Part shown: in pieces, positions 34,587-44,274 of the stretch
Numbering within the stretch: position 1 is the first letter of the stretch
Layout of the letters: each line of letters starts with the position of its first letter
DNA from: a bacterium
GTDB lineage: Bacteria > Orphanbacterota > Orphanbacteria > Orphanbacterales > Orphanbacteraceae
Direction: 5' to 3'
Assembly: GCA_025782575.1 (NCBI GenBank)
Contig: JALGYY010000047.1
Span: 124,001 to 188,000 of the forward strand
Length of the DNA: 64,000 bases
Position numbers and translations under genes: made by a program
Notes under the pieces: model-generated
The model's input: the letters and a program-made list of their open reading frames with translations, nothing else
Databases searched by the model: none
Told to the model about the DNA's origin: nothing

Positions 34587-35588
34587 ATGAATACAAAAAT
34601 GACAATCGAAGAAACGATCATCATCGGTGCGGGGCCGATCGGCCTCGCCTGCGCCCTTTCGGCAAAACGGCGTGGAATAGATCCGCTGGTGATCGATGCC
34701 GGAATCGTAGTCAACTCGATCGCTCACTATCCACCCCATATGGTTTTCTTTACCACACCTGAGCTTCTCGAAATCGGTGGGCACCCGTTTCCCTGTGCGG
34801 GAGAAAAGCCGACACGGATAGAAGCGCTCAAGTATTACAGGGGGATCGTTCGGTCAGAAGGGATTCGCGTGCGGCCCTACACGAAACTTCTGGGAGCTTC
34901 GCGAACGGACGATGGAATCGTATGCCGGTTTGAAGGGGAAGATGGCGAGTTCGACATGGGGTGCGAACATCTGGTCCTTGCGAGCGGCTACTTCGATCAG
35001 AAGAACCGTCTTGGCGTGCCGGGCGAAGATCTTCCGCACGTCCATCACGTCTATGATGAAGGGCATTGGAGTTTCGAGCGGGATGTGGTTGTTGTGGGAG
35101 GGAAAAACTCGGGGATCGAGGCGGCGCTCGACCTTTACCGGTCGGGGGGGCGTGTGACACTCGTCCACCGCTATACCGATTTCAAGAAGACCGTGAAGTA
35201 CTGGATCAAGCCGGACATTCTGAACCGGATCAGTGCCGGGGAGATTGCCGTACGCATGGGGGCGCAGGTGGAGCGAATCGACAGGAGGTCGGTCACGATC
35301 CGGAGCGCGGCAGGAGAAGAGACCCTTCCGGCTGATCGAGTGTATGTGCTGATCGGCTTTCAGCCGGATTGGTCGCTCTTCGAAAGAATCGGTATCCATA
35401 TAGATGACGAAAGCGGACGGCCCGAGATCGATGAAAAGACACACGAGTCGAACGTGCCGGGCGTCTATCTCGCCGGAAGTATTGTGGCGGGTAAGAGCGT
35501 TTCGTCGGTTTTCATCGAGAACGGCCGGTTTGACGGAGATAAGATTTTCGGATCGATCGCCGGCCGGAGTGATGGGGAACGATCGTGA
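34587..35588 (+). CDS. YpdA-type FAD/NAD(P) flavoprotein (putative bacillithiol disulfide reductase)
   Basis: The product is about 333 residues. The FAD Rossmann motif is IIIGAGPIGLA near residue 10, and the NADPH motif is VVVVGGKNSGIEAAL in the middle; the C-terminal part has GVYLAGSIVAG. Length, the Y-P-P-H-M-V-F-F-T-T-P segment and lack of a redox CxxC pair match the YpdA family, which reduces bacillithiol disulfide or bacilliredoxins. Bacillithiol use by this organism is inference. It overlaps the acetyltransferase gene by four bases (GTGA). The ATG at 34587 has no ribosome site but a well-placed promoter. Confidence 0.85.
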   Translation: MNTKMTIEETIIIGAGPIGLACALSAKRRGIDPLVIDAGIVVNSIAHYPPHMVFFTTPELLEIGGHPFPCAGEKPTRIEALKYYRGIVRSEGIRVRPYTKLLGASRTDDGIVCRFEGEDGEFDMGCEHLVLASGYFDQKNRLGVPGEDLPHVHHVYDEGHWSFERDVVVVGGKNSGIEAALDLYRSGGRVTLVHRYTDFKKTVKYWIKPDILNRISAGEIAVRMGAQVERIDRRSVTIRSAAGEETLPADRVYVLIGFQPDWSLFERIGIHIDDESGRPEIDEKTHESNVPGVYLAGSIVAGKSVSSVFIENGRFDGDKIFGSIAGRSDGERS

Positions 35589-36787
35589 CCCCGAAGAAAC
35601 GGACTTCTTTTTTCGAATACAGAACGCCGGTCGGGGATGGGGAGATCAGGGCGTACGCCGATCTCCTCGATCAGGCATTCCCGCAGGTATTTCAGTTGCA
35701 GGATCTGGAGACGTGGCTCGGAAGAGAGGAGCCGGAGGGCTTCCGGGCTGCCATTCAGAACGGCAGGCTGGCCGGCACGACGATGATCGTGAAGTGCGGT
35801 CAGTGGTTCGGCGGCCGGCAAGTGCCGATGGGGGGGATTCGGGGTGTGGCGACGGCCCCTCACGCGCGTGGAAAAGGCGCGGCCCGCTTTCTGATGGAGC
35901 GCTCGCTTCACGAACTGCACGACGCTGAGATTCCCATCGCCTCTCTCTATCCGGCGACGCACACACTTTATCGCCGTGCCGGTTATGAGCTCGCAGGCGA
36001 TCATATCGGCTACAGGATCGATCTCCATCGGATCCCTCGAATCAAAGACCGGCTCGAAATAGAGCCGATCGACCCGGCCGATTCCTCGATCATGAAGTCC
36101 GCGTATGACGCGCGCGCCAAACGGACCAACGGGCAGCTCGCCCGCACAGGTTTCTTCTGGCTGAGGGTCAACGAGCAAAAGCTGAAGATGAGCCGGGCGT
36201 TTCGCATTGTCGGAAAGAACGGGAAGACGGAGGGCTACTTCGCTTTCGTGCCGAAGGAGGAGCATGGCGGGCCGGCCGGACTGCAGATGCGGGACCTTGT
36301 ATTCAACTCACGGGATGCCGCTCGGACTGCTCTCGGATTCTTCTCGGACCAGAGAAGTATGAATGAATTCGTCTGGTTCAGTGGCGCGCCGACAGAGCCG
36401 ATCGAGATAGTCCTCGGAGAGCACGGTCTCAAAACCGATTGGCGAACCCATTGGATGCTTCGCATCGTCGACGTGGCCGGCGCGCTCGAAGCGCGTGGGT
36501 ATTCGACCGGGGTTGAAGGTGAGATCCATTTTGATATCACAGATGATCTGCTCCCATGGAATAACGGCCGCTTCGTGCTTCACGTCGAAAAGGGACGCGC
36601 CACTGTTCGCGCGGGTGGGCGCGGCCGGCTGACGATCGATGTGCGGGGGCTTGCGTCTCTCTACAGCGGCTTTCTTGCTGCCGACGACCTCGAGGTTGCC
36701 GGCCTTCTTACGGGGAGTGCGCGCGAGATGGCCGCTGCTACCGCTCTATTTTGCGGGCCGCGGCCATGGATGGTTGACTGGTTTTAG
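35585..36787 (+). CDS. Eis-like GNAT acetyltransferase
   Basis: The product is 400 residues, typical of the Eis family (two GNAT domains plus SCP2-like domain). The acetyl-CoA motif is GVATAPHARGKGAARFLM, and SLYPATHTLYRRAGYEL follows, including the Tyr that acts as general acid in family members. The C-terminal residues 310-400 match the sterol-carrier-like region, ending W-F with the carboxylate available for catalysis as in mycobacterial Eis. Such enzymes acetylate amines including aminoglycosides and peptides; the natural substrate is unknown. The GTG start overlaps the YpdA-type stop, so translation is coupled. Confidence 0.85.
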   Translation: MTPKKRTSFFEYRTPVGDGEIRAYADLLDQAFPQVFQLQDLETWLGREEPEGFRAAIQNGRLAGTTMIVKCGQWFGGRQVPMGGIRGVATAPHARGKGAARFLMERSLHELHDAEIPIASLYPATHTLYRRAGYELAGDHIGYRIDLHRIPRIKDRLEIEPIDPADSSIMKSAYDARAKRTNGQLARTGFFWLRVNEQKLKMSRAFRIVGKNGKTEGYFAFVPKEEHGGPAGLQMRDLVFNSRDAARTALGFFSDQRSMNEFVWFSGAPTEPIEIVLGEHGLKTDWRTHWMLRIVDVAGALEARGYSTGVEGEIHFDITDDLLPWNNGRFVLHVEKGRATVRAGGRGRLTIDVRGLASLYSGFLAADDLEVAGLLTGSAREMAAATALFCGPRPWMVDWF

Positions 36788-36797
36788 CTCGGATTTC

Positions 36798-39164
36798 TCA
36801 ACTCTCCTCTCCAAATTTCTTCCGAAGCTCCTCCAGATTGAGTTCGATCGACTGGTTCATTTGCAGCAGATCTTTCAGTACCTCTTCGCGAGAGCGATCT
36901 GCATGGGGCGGGGGCTTCGCGCTCTCCTCGATGAACGGGCGAAGGTTGTCCCTGATCTCTATTGGGAGCACGTTCTCGAGCCACTCGAGTGCGGTGCCAT
37001 GGAGCTTAGCGTCATCGGTGTGAAGTCCGCGGAATGCGATCTTGACCAGATCCCGCGGGAGTACGAGAGATAACATCGTAAATACGTGCTCCATGCTTCT
37101 GGTCGTTCGCTTACGAAGGACCTCATCGACGAACAGGGAGTCCTCTCCCTCCTGAGGTTGGTCGAGAAGACGGTGGCTCTCCCAGACCCGCTTGTCTACT
37201 TTCGCTTCTTTCGCCACGATGGCGAATACCCGTTGACGATCGATCACGATTTCCGGAGTGGTTTCATGAATCCTGGCAAGCGCGCGGCCGGCCTGGTAAC
37301 GCACCTCGAACCGCTTGTCACTCAGTGCGCGGAGCAGGCCTTCGACGGCACGATCGCTCGTGCACGACGAAAGAATCCTCGGGATCTGCCGCTTGATCGC
37401 GAACTCCTCCCCTGGATCGAGCAGGTGATCCAGTAGCTGGCCGGTGGCCTGATCCGCGACAGTTCGAAGTGAGCGGCCGGCCTGTCTCGTCACGACATCC
37501 CAGGCGAGCAAGGGGATGACGAACGGCACAAGCATCGGGCTCAGCTCCTTCTCTTCTTTCAACGCAAGTTTGATGCGGAGAGGATCACCCGACCGAAGCT
37601 CGGTCGCTTTCGCTACCAGGCGGTCTGAGGTGAGGGGTCTCTTCGAAGAGAAAGAAGTGGCGGGCGGATCTCTAAGAGTCACCCCCTCCCCGATCTCCTC
37701 GGCATTGGTTTTCGGGGCGCCCTCCAACGGAACCTCGCTGACCGCGGGAAAGCCGGCGGTCATGCTGTCGAGACTGATGCCGTCCATGCTCATGGTCAGG
37801 CTTGCACCGGAGAGATCGAAATCTGTCATGGTCTGCATGACAGAACTCTGTTTCATACCATCTGAGACCTTACCCTGTTGAGAGAGCAGGCTCTTCTCCA
37901 GCGCGACGACGAAGCCGGCCTGGAGGGATCGGGCGAGCAGGAGAGTGAGCAGGGACGCCAGAACGGCGATCACGGCGAGGATCGGACTGACGATAGCGGC
38001 TGGTAAGAGCAGCAGGAGTCGTACGACTCCGCCCCCCAGAGCGTCACCCATCCTGTCGAAGCCGACATCCACGATCGGTTTGGTAGCCCGCTTCTTGCTC
38101 GGGAGTATCGGCATGTAAAGGAGCTCATAGCCCTGTCGGAAGAGCGAACCGTGAAACACCGCTTCCATGCCCCGGACGATTGCCGCGACAGGTAGTCCCA
38201 GAAACGGAATCAAGATCACTCCGCCGATAACGACAATTGTGGGGCGCGATGAAACTGCAACGGAGACGGCTTTTGCCGATTCCAGACTTCCCAGTAACCG
38301 CGAGCCGAATCCGGTCTGCACAATAAGCGTTACGAATGAAACGAGAGTGTAGAACACGGCGAAGAAACGCATGAGTTCCTCGCCGCTTTGAAAGGCGCGT
38401 GCAGCTTCGGACTTGAAGATAAAGTCCAGAAGCGCGGCTGCAAAGTTTCCAAGAAGAATGAGTCTGCCCAGATTCCTGATGTAGCTGTTCCGGCTGAGTA
38501 AACGGAAACCGCTTTCCGTCTTCGCCGGTTTTTCTTTTCCCGAGAGGACCTTTCGAATGGAAGGGGGCCGCTCCGAACCTTTCCCGGCCGAAAGACGGAA
38601 CAGAAGAATCGCACAGCCGACCTGGAAAGCTGCCAGTACGGGAATCATCATCTCCACCGCGAAATAGCTGCCGAAGCGCTCGGCAAGAAGGCCGCCGGCG
38701 AGGCCGCCGATCGTGGCCGCCCGAGTGACTCGGCTCATCTGGCGCTTCCCCTTTCGGGGATCGTCGAAACGATCGTTCGCTACGAGCCAGAAAGCGGAAA
38801 TCAGGATGGATCCGATGACGGCGATGTGGATGTAGATCAGTACCGCCGCGATCCGCGTATTCACGTAAGAGACCGCCCACTCGCCGAGGAGCAGGGCGGC
38901 GCTGGCGCCGAAGAAAATCGGAGCGAGCTTGGCCGGCGAAAAGAGAGCCATCGCTCTGGATGTGAGAATGACAGCGCCGATCGAGAGAAACGCCGCCACG
39001 ACGAGCATCACCGGAAGTGCGGAAATGTCAAAGCTCGTGAGAAACAGCGCGTCCCTGGTCGCCTTCCCGGCGACCTGCTGCGCGATCAGCAGAACGGCAC
39101 AGAGCGCCGTTACGAAGACGTAGCGATCTCCGTTTCCTCTCGCAATATCTCTGACAGGTGGCAT
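36798..39164 (-). CDS. Nucleotide-transporter-like (NTT/MFS) membrane protein with HEAT-type C-terminal domain
   Basis: The product is 788 residues. Residues 1-430 have about twelve hydrophobic segments and resemble the ATP/ADP translocase (Tlc/Npt) branch of the MFS, for example DALFLTSFDISALPVML and FWLVANDRFDDPRKGKRQMS. The soluble C-terminal half contains HEAT-like repeats, such as VEGLLRALSDKRFEVRYQAGRALARI, which mediate protein binding. Free-living bacteria carry related proteins of unknown function; nucleotide exchange is not implied. It is the last of three genes with the M16 peptidase pair (11-base gap). Confidence 0.78.
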   Translation of the reverse strand: MPPVRDIARGNGDRYVFVTALCAVLLIAQQVAGKATRDALFLTSFDISALPVMLVVAAFLSIGAVILTSRAMALFSPAKLAPIFFGASAALLLGEWAVSYVNTRIAAVLIYIHIAVIGSILISAFWLVANDRFDDPRKGKRQMSRVTRAATIGGLAGGLLAERFGSYFAVEMMIPVLAAFQVGCAILLFRLSAGKGSERPPSIRKVLSGKEKPAKTESGFRLLSRNSYIRNLGRLILLGNFAAALLDFIFKSEAARAFQSGEELMRFFAVFYTLVSFVTLIVQTGFGSRLLGSLESAKAVSVAVSSRPTIVVIGGVILIPFLGLPVAAIVRGMEAVFHGSLFRQGYELLYMPILPSKKRATKPIVDVGFDRMGDALGGGVVRLLLLLPAAIVSPILAVIAVLASLLTLLLARSLQAGFVVALEKSLLSQQGKVSDGMKQSSVMQTMTDFDLSGASLTMSMDGISLDSMTAGFPAVSEVPLEGAPKTNAEEIGEGVTLRDPPATSFSSKRPLTSDRLVAKATELRSGDPLRIKLALKEEKELSPMLVPFVIPLLAWDVVTRQAGRSLRTVADQATGQLLDHLLDPGEEFAIKRQIPRILSSCTSDRAVEGLLRALSDKRFEVRYQAGRALARIHETTPEIVIDRQRVFAIVAKEAKVDKRVWESHRLLDQPQEGEDSLFVDEVLRKRTTRSMEHVFTMLSLVLPRDLVKIAFRGLHTDDAKLHGTALEWLENVLPIEIRDNLRPFIEESAKPPPHADRSREEVLKDLLQMNQSIELNLEELRKKFGEES

Positions 39165-39175
39165 GATGCCCCGTT

Positions 39176-40567
39176 TCAGTTCACGATCTTGCCGAACGGC
39201 TCGATCTGAGCACGAACGAGCGCCGTGTCGCCGACCACGACAATCGCCATATTTTCATCATGCAAATAGCGGCGGGCCATGTCGCGCACCTGATCCGCAC
39301 TCACGGCATGGATATTTTCAACATAGGAGGTAAGGAAATCATCGCCAAGACCCTGAAAATCCGCATAGATCAACTGGCCCATGATGCCCCACCGGCTTGA
39401 ATTCGACAGCACGAACGAACCGGACATGTAACTCTGAACACTACTGAGTTCTTCCTCCGACGGGGCTTCATTTCGGAGACGGTCGATTTCGAAGAAGATC
39501 TCCCCGATGGTTGCTCCCGTATGCTCGGTTGTGACATCGGCCGATTCAACCCAGTAGGCGTCATGATAATGGGTCCGGATCGAAGAATAGGGGGAGTAAG
39601 AATATCCTTTGTCTTCACGGACGTTCTGGATGATTCGGGATGAGAAGCTCCCGCCAAGAAGGGTGTTGGTCACCTCGAGCGGAATGAAATCGGCGTGAGA
39701 CGGATCAGCTACGGAGATGGCGATTCGAATCGTTGATTGCGGCGCGTCCGGCCGATCGATGAGATGCAGCACACGCTCGCTCGAGGTGTTCGGAATCTGC
39801 TCGGAGGGGGGAGGCCCCATGGCGAAGCTCAGGAAAACGGCGCGAATCATCATCTCCATTCTCTTGGTGTCGAAATCCCCGACTACGTAGACATGGGTCC
39901 TCGCGGCGCCGAAATGTTTCGAATGAAATGCTCTGACTTGGTCGATTGTGTAACCCTGCAGCAGTTCCTTGGTAGGATAGGTCGTTCCGTAGCGATGGTC
40001 GCCGTAAAGCACTTCCGACAGGCGCTCGTTCGCAAGCGATTGGGCACGGGTTCGGGCGACGCTCAGCGATCTCAGATTATCCGCCTTGATCCTCTCCAGT
40101 TCCCCTTCGGGGAATGACGGCGTAGTTAGGATTTCGGCGAGAAGCCTCATCGCGTCCAGACCATACTCGGAAAGGACGTCGGTGGAGATCGAGAGACGGT
40201 CCGCGCCGACGCGAACCCGCACTTCGCTGCCCATATCCGAGATGTCACGCGCGATCTCACTCGAAGTCCGCCTGATCGTCCCTTCGGTCAGCATGTCCCC
40301 CACAATATCGGCCAGCCAGATCTCTTCTGTTTTTTCGTCGACGTTCCCGGTTCGCACCATGACGCCCACGGACACTTTCGGCACATTGCCGAACGGAACG
40401 AGTGTAGCCCGGAGGCCGTTGATCATCGAAAACGTGTGTGCCTCGGGAAGGGAGAAATTCTTCGGTTCGCCCCCTTCGGGGGGCAATTCCCTTTCCGCAC
40501 GGGCGGAGAAAGGGAGTGCGAGAGAGAGCACGACAGCAGTGGCTGCGATTCGTCGTAGTCTGGTCAT
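39176..40567 (-). CDS. M16-type peptidase homologue without zinc motif
   Basis: The product is about 463 residues with a signal peptide (ending near SARA). The fold follows M16 peptidases (NGLRATLVPF, VSVGVMVRTG, then the second half NTLLGGSFSSRI). At the place of the zinc motif H-x-x-E-H it reads ADIVGDMLTEG, so it cannot bind catalytic zinc. In characterised systems such chains pair with an active M16 subunit to close the reaction chamber. The active partner is the gene just upstream. The start is the ATG at 40567 with AGGAG six bases upstream; a TTG six bases earlier overlaps the ribosome site. Confidence 0.85.
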   Translation of the reverse strand: MTRLRRIAATAVVLSLALPFSARAERELPPEGGEPKNFSLPEAHTFSMINGLRATLVPFGNVPKVSVGVMVRTGNVDEKTEEIWLADIVGDMLTEGTIRRTSSEIARDISDMGSEVRVRVGADRLSISTDVLSEYGLDAMRLLAEILTTPSFPEGELERIKADNLRSLSVARTRAQSLANERLSEVLYGDHRYGTTYPTKELLQGYTIDQVRAFHSKHFGAARTHVYVVGDFDTKRMEMMIRAVFLSFAMGPPPSEQIPNTSSERVLHLIDRPDAPQSTIRIAISVADPSHADFIPLEVTNTLLGGSFSSRIIQNVREDKGYSYSPYSSIRTHYHDAYWVESADVTTEHTGATIGEIFFEIDRLRNEAPSEEELSSVQSYMSGSFVLSNSSRWGIMGQLIYADFQGLGDDFLTSYVENIHAVSADQVRDMARRYLHDENMAIVVVGDTALVRAQIEPFGKIVN

Positions 40568-40569
40568 GG

Positions 40570-41949
40570 TCAACTCCTCCCCCCGTTTTCGGCCTCGTCA
40601 CCCGCTTCAGGGACGATCGTCAAAACCGTTCGTTTTTCTGTTCCCAGATATTCGCGAACTGTCTTTCGGATGAGTTCAGGTGTCACTTTGAAGAACTCTT
40701 CTTCAATCCCGTTGATACGCGCAGGGTCGTCGTCGAACAGAGCGAAACTCGCCAGCAGGTCGGCCCGTCTGAATGTGCTCGATCCCGCCCTGTCGTACCA
40801 GTCGGAGCGAATCCTGGTGAGCGCCCGTTGCAATGTTTTCTCATCGATCAACTCGTCTTCCAGCCCTTCGATCTCTTCCTCGATCATCGAGAGAATATCG
40901 TCGGTCTGCTCGGTTCGATCATAGCGCAGGCTTGCGGTCCATAGCATGGGGCCGTAATAATTGTACATACTGCCCAGCGCATTGATTCCGCCTGCCACAT
41001 GGCCGGTCACTCCCTCGCTCTTGACGAGTCGCTCCGTCAGCCGGCTCGCATCACCCTGGAGAAGGATCTGGTCAATCACCCCCATGGCGTAGAACGCCGG
41101 CGTGTTTCGTTCCGGCATATGGAATGAAACGGCGAGCGCAGGCTTGCTGGCGAGAGGGTCACCTTTGCTTGCCCGCTTTTCTTTCAGTTGAATCGGCTCG
41201 GTCAGGTCGGGGGGCTCGGGAAGCTCCGAAGCGGGGATACTGCTGAAATATTCATCAACCCAGCCGAGCGCTTCTTTCGAGTCGAAATCGCCCGTTACCA
41301 CGAGCACGGCGTTATTGGGAGAATAATAGGTGTCGAAGAAGAGTCGCACATCTTCCAGCGTTGCCGCTTCGAGCTCAGCCAGCTCTCCATAGAAATTATG
41401 AGCGTTGTGCCAGTTTTCGTTCGCGTACTGCGGCATGTCGAGCCACGGGAATCCGCCATACGGACGGTTCAACACATTCACTTTCACTTCGTTCGAAACC
41501 ACGCCCTTCTGGTTCACCAGGTTCTCTTCGGTGATGTCGAGGGAGCGCATCCGATCGGCCTCCGCCCAGAGTATCGTTTCAAGCTTATGAGAAGGAACGA
41601 TGTCGAAGTAATTGGTGAAATCGAACCGCGTGCTCCCGTTCAGATTGCCGCCGCTCGATTCCACGAGTTGAATGAACTCCATCTTTCCGAGGTTGCCGGA
41701 TCCCTGGAACATCATGTGCTCGAACAGATGGGCGAACCCTGTGCGGCCCCGCGGTTCGTTCCTGAACCCGATGTGGTAGTAAACCGCTACCGTCACTTTG
41801 GGGGTGGTGTGGTCGGGAGACAGGACGACTTTCAGCCCATTGTCGAGTTTATGATACTCCACCGGGACATTCAGTCCCGCGCCGGCGTCCTCGATCGCCA
41901 GTAGAGACAAGATCGCGGCGACCCCCGCAATCGTCTGATTCGTTTTCAT
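40570..41949 (-). CDS. M16-type zinc metallopeptidase, active subunit
   Basis: The product is about 459 residues with a signal peptide. The inverted zinc motif HLFEH is at 74-78 (GFAHLFEHMMFQG), with Glu of ILWAEADRM near 130 as further ligand. The R-Y pair region of the C-terminal half is recognisable (NYYGPMLWTASLRY). M16 peptidases clear peptides in the periplasm or process exported peptides. The ATG at 41949 has AAAGGA upstream. A C-rich/G-rich run near 42009-42017 lies just upstream of the unit. Confidence 0.92.
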   Translation of the reverse strand: MKTNQTIAGVAAILSLLAIEDAGAGLNVPVEYHKLDNGLKVVLSPDHTTPKVTVAVYYHIGFRNEPRGRTGFAHLFEHMMFQGSGNLGKMEFIQLVESSGGNLNGSTRFDFTNYFDIVPSHKLETILWAEADRMRSLDITEENLVNQKGVVSNEVKVNVLNRPYGGFPWLDMPQYANENWHNAHNFYGELAELEAATLEDVRLFFDTYYSPNNAVLVVTGDFDSKEALGWVDEYFSSIPASELPEPPDLTEPIQLKEKRASKGDPLASKPALAVSFHMPERNTPAFYAMGVIDQILLQGDASRLTERLVKSEGVTGHVAGGINALGSMYNYYGPMLWTASLRYDRTEQTDDILSMIEEEIEGLEDELIDEKTLQRALTRIRSDWYDRAGSSTFRRADLLASFALFDDDPARINGIEEEFFKVTPELIRKTVREYLGTEKRTVLTIVPEAGDEAENGGRS

Positions 41950-42100
41950 TCCTATTCCTTTCATAAGCCGACAAAACCGTGACTTATTCACTATAATAGA
42001 AAGACGGCGGGGGGGGCGATTCGATTCATTCCGCTCCCGTAACGGCGCGCTCACCGGTGCCACTTACATTCACAAAACGCCCATACCCCTGAGGAATCCG

Positions 42101-42688
42101 ATGAAAACCGGATTGAATCGCCTGATCATGCTCTCACTGCTGGCCGCCCTTCTGGTTCCTGCCGTAAACGCCCAGCAAAGAATACGTGGCATTGAAGGCC
42201 GGCCCGCTCCTGCTTGGGATGTCTCCCACTGGGAAAATCTGTCCGAGGGAAAGAGCAGCCTCGACATCGCCGACTTCGCGGGAAAGGTCGTTTATCTCTT
42301 CGGATTCCAATCGTGGTGCCCCGGTTGCCATTCCCACGGATTCCCCACATTGCGGGCTGTGCGCGGGACTTTTGAAGATCAGGATGAAGTAGCTTTTGTT
42401 GCTGTGCAGACCGTGTTCGAAGGATTCGGCGTGAACACGGCGGAAAAAGCGAAGGAGAGCTGTGACAAATTCGGCCTCGACATCCCTTGCGGACACGATC
42501 CGGGGAGCGACGGTAAGGGGTCAACTATCATGCGGCGTTATCGATCAGGCGGAACTCCCTGGACCGTGATCATCGACAGGAACGGCATCGTTCGTTTCAA
42601 CGGATTTTCGATCAAACCGGATGTCGCTGTCTCGTTGATCGGACAACTGCTCGCTGAAAAAAGTTCGGAGTCGATCCGCCAGAACTGA
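42101..42688 (+). CDS. TlpA-like periplasmic thioredoxin
   Basis: The product is 195 residues. A signal peptide ends near residue 24 (AVNA). The thioredoxin active site is WCPGC at 72-76 (Cys73, Cys76), with the cis-Pro in GGTPWTVI. Such proteins reduce disulfides of exported proteins or take part in cytochrome or selenium/sulfur redox handling. GAGGA precedes the ATG by six bases. A TATAAT at 41992-41997 is a possible promoter element but no strong -35 is present. Confidence 0.9.
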   Translation: MKTGLNRLIMLSLLAALLVPAVNAQQRIRGIEGRPAPAWDVSHWENLSEGKSSLDIADFAGKVVYLFGFQSWCPGCHSHGFPTLRAVRGTFEDQDEVAFVAVQTVFEGFGVNTAEKAKESCDKFGLDIPCGHDPGSDGKGSTIMRRYRSGGTPWTVIIDRNGIVRFNGFSIKPDVAVSLIGQLLAEKSSESIRQN

Positions 42689-42697
42689 AACGCCTCG

Positions 42698-44236
42698 TTA
42701 CCAACCCGTCGCAAGAGGTGTCAGTCTATAGTCACGCAAATCGCCGGCGATTTTTGAGCGATCGAGCCTGAATCTTATGATCCCGCGCCCATGCTCCCAG
42801 TAACGTTCGCTCGGTCGAAACGATTTCACATACTTCGCCTCGAGCCGGTTTACGTAGTAATCATACAAACCGGCTTCCTTCGTGTCGAACCGAAGGGCGT
42901 AGTGTTCGCCCTGATAAATTCGATCAGGAAAGTGTCGGGAGTAAAGGTCGCTTTTATAGGTAGTATCTACAGGCACATTCCCCGGCGTGAATAGAATTGC
43001 TCCTGCGGGTTTCCCGCCTCGAAACCGGACTTCAAACTCCCAGTCCACCCCGAGCCCCCAGATCGTGATAGTCATGCCGGAAGTTCGAAGTGTGAGAGAG
43101 GGCGATCCGCTGAGCTCACCACCCGGTGGATCGATGCCGCTCGACGGCAGCCGCCCGGCGTAGTCTCGGAGGAGTCGAGCGGGATCGCTTACATCCGGGA
43201 AGAGGAGCTCGGCCGCCCCTGTCTTCCTGGCGCCGGCGCTCTCCCGGTAGATTTCCAGAAATCGTTCCGCTCCCGCTGTCTCGATAAGGGAACGAACAAG
43301 CAGTCCGCTCATGGGATAGGAGATGTCAGGCATGCCGATCTTGTCACGGAAACCACTTTCGGTGAACAGGTCGTCGATCGCACCGGGGTCCTGTTCCATC
43401 AGGTAGGCGCCGAGCTCGAGCACGACTTCGGGTGACTTCTCCCATCGGCCCCCGACTGCCACCGCGAACCCCTCCTGGAGCGCGGGCAAGACCAGAATCG
43501 GGACATCAGCGAGTGCGAAGTTGATCAGCACATGGGCGAGTTCATGATGATGGGGGAGGTGGACGGAGAGAACGGCGTCGAGCGCAAGATTCGTTATCCC
43601 ATGAGTTCGAAAACCGGAGAGTTCCAGAATCTGTTCGTCGGTACAAAGGTAATAGTCGATCTTATCACGCTCCAGCAGGACAAGACGTGCCGCTCCTATC
43701 GAAAGAAGTCGTGCCGTAGCCAGTACGAAGCTGTCCGCTTCCGCGAGGGCGATCGAGTTCAACCGGGACGGTTCATCGCAATGAACGCGGAGGAATCTTG
43801 TCTCTATGACGGGCCAGTGAGAGGCGTCAAGCATGAGCGGTGAGGCGAGGCGCCAGCCATGTTCCGTCAGCTTGGCTTCATACTGAATTCGGGGCTCGAT
43901 TTCGCCCCCCCGAACCACGAGAGTGATTCGAGCGCGATCGTTACCGTCTAACCTGATCTCTTCGACTTCAATCGAGTACCGGCCGGTCCGGATGTCAGGA
44001 AGAAGGGGCAGGAGGGGCGAGGCGCAATCAACCTTCAGCTCCTCATCTGTGAAGTGAATACCGAGACGGCGGGACTGCTCCAGCTCCCCGGCCAGCCAGC
44101 AGCTCTCCGCGCTTCCCCGCTCTCCCCTCTCCAGGAAATCGAGATAGGCGGAGATCAGGACCGTGGGCGAATCGTACCGGGCCGCTTGGGCCGGCAGGCC
44201 GATCGCCAACATCAGAATGAGTCCGAACAATCTCAT
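42698..44236 (-). CDS. Secreted gluzincin-like metalloprotease family protein
   Basis: The product is about 512 residues. A signal peptide ends near residue 21 (PAQAA). A zinc motif HHELAH is at His231-Glu232-Leu-Ala-His235, followed 20 residues later by Glu255 in the QEGFA segment, the arrangement of gluzincins (peptidase MA clan). The N-terminal 150 residues are a mixed alpha/beta domain, and the C-terminal third is beta-rich. A peptidase role is inferred from the motif only. The ATG at 44236 has AGGAAA nine bases upstream. It lies divergent, 38 bases from the SpoIIE-type gene. Confidence 0.72.
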   Translation of the reverse strand: MRLFGLILMLAIGLPAQAARYDSPTVLISAYLDFLERGERGSAESCWLAGELEQSRRLGIHFTDEELKVDCASPLLPLLPDIRTGRYSIEVEEIRLDGNDRARITLVVRGGEIEPRIQYEAKLTEHGWRLASPLMLDASHWPVIETRFLRVHCDEPSRLNSIALAEADSFVLATARLLSIGAARLVLLERDKIDYYLCTDEQILELSGFRTHGITNLALDAVLSVHLPHHHELAHVLINFALADVPILVLPALQEGFAVAVGGRWEKSPEVVLELGAYLMEQDPGAIDDLFTESGFRDKIGMPDISYPMSGLLVRSLIETAGAERFLEIYRESAGARKTGAAELLFPDVSDPARLLRDYAGRLPSSGIDPPGGELSGSPSLTLRTSGMTITIWGLGVDWEFEVRFRGGKPAGAILFTPGNVPVDTTYKSDLYSRHFPDRIYQGEHYALRFDTKEAGLYDYYVNRLEAKYVKSFRPSERYWEHGRGIIRFRLDRSKIAGDLRDYRLTPLATGW

Positions 44237-44274
44237 AACTCGTTTCCTATCACATCCTGTTGTAGAATTCACAT

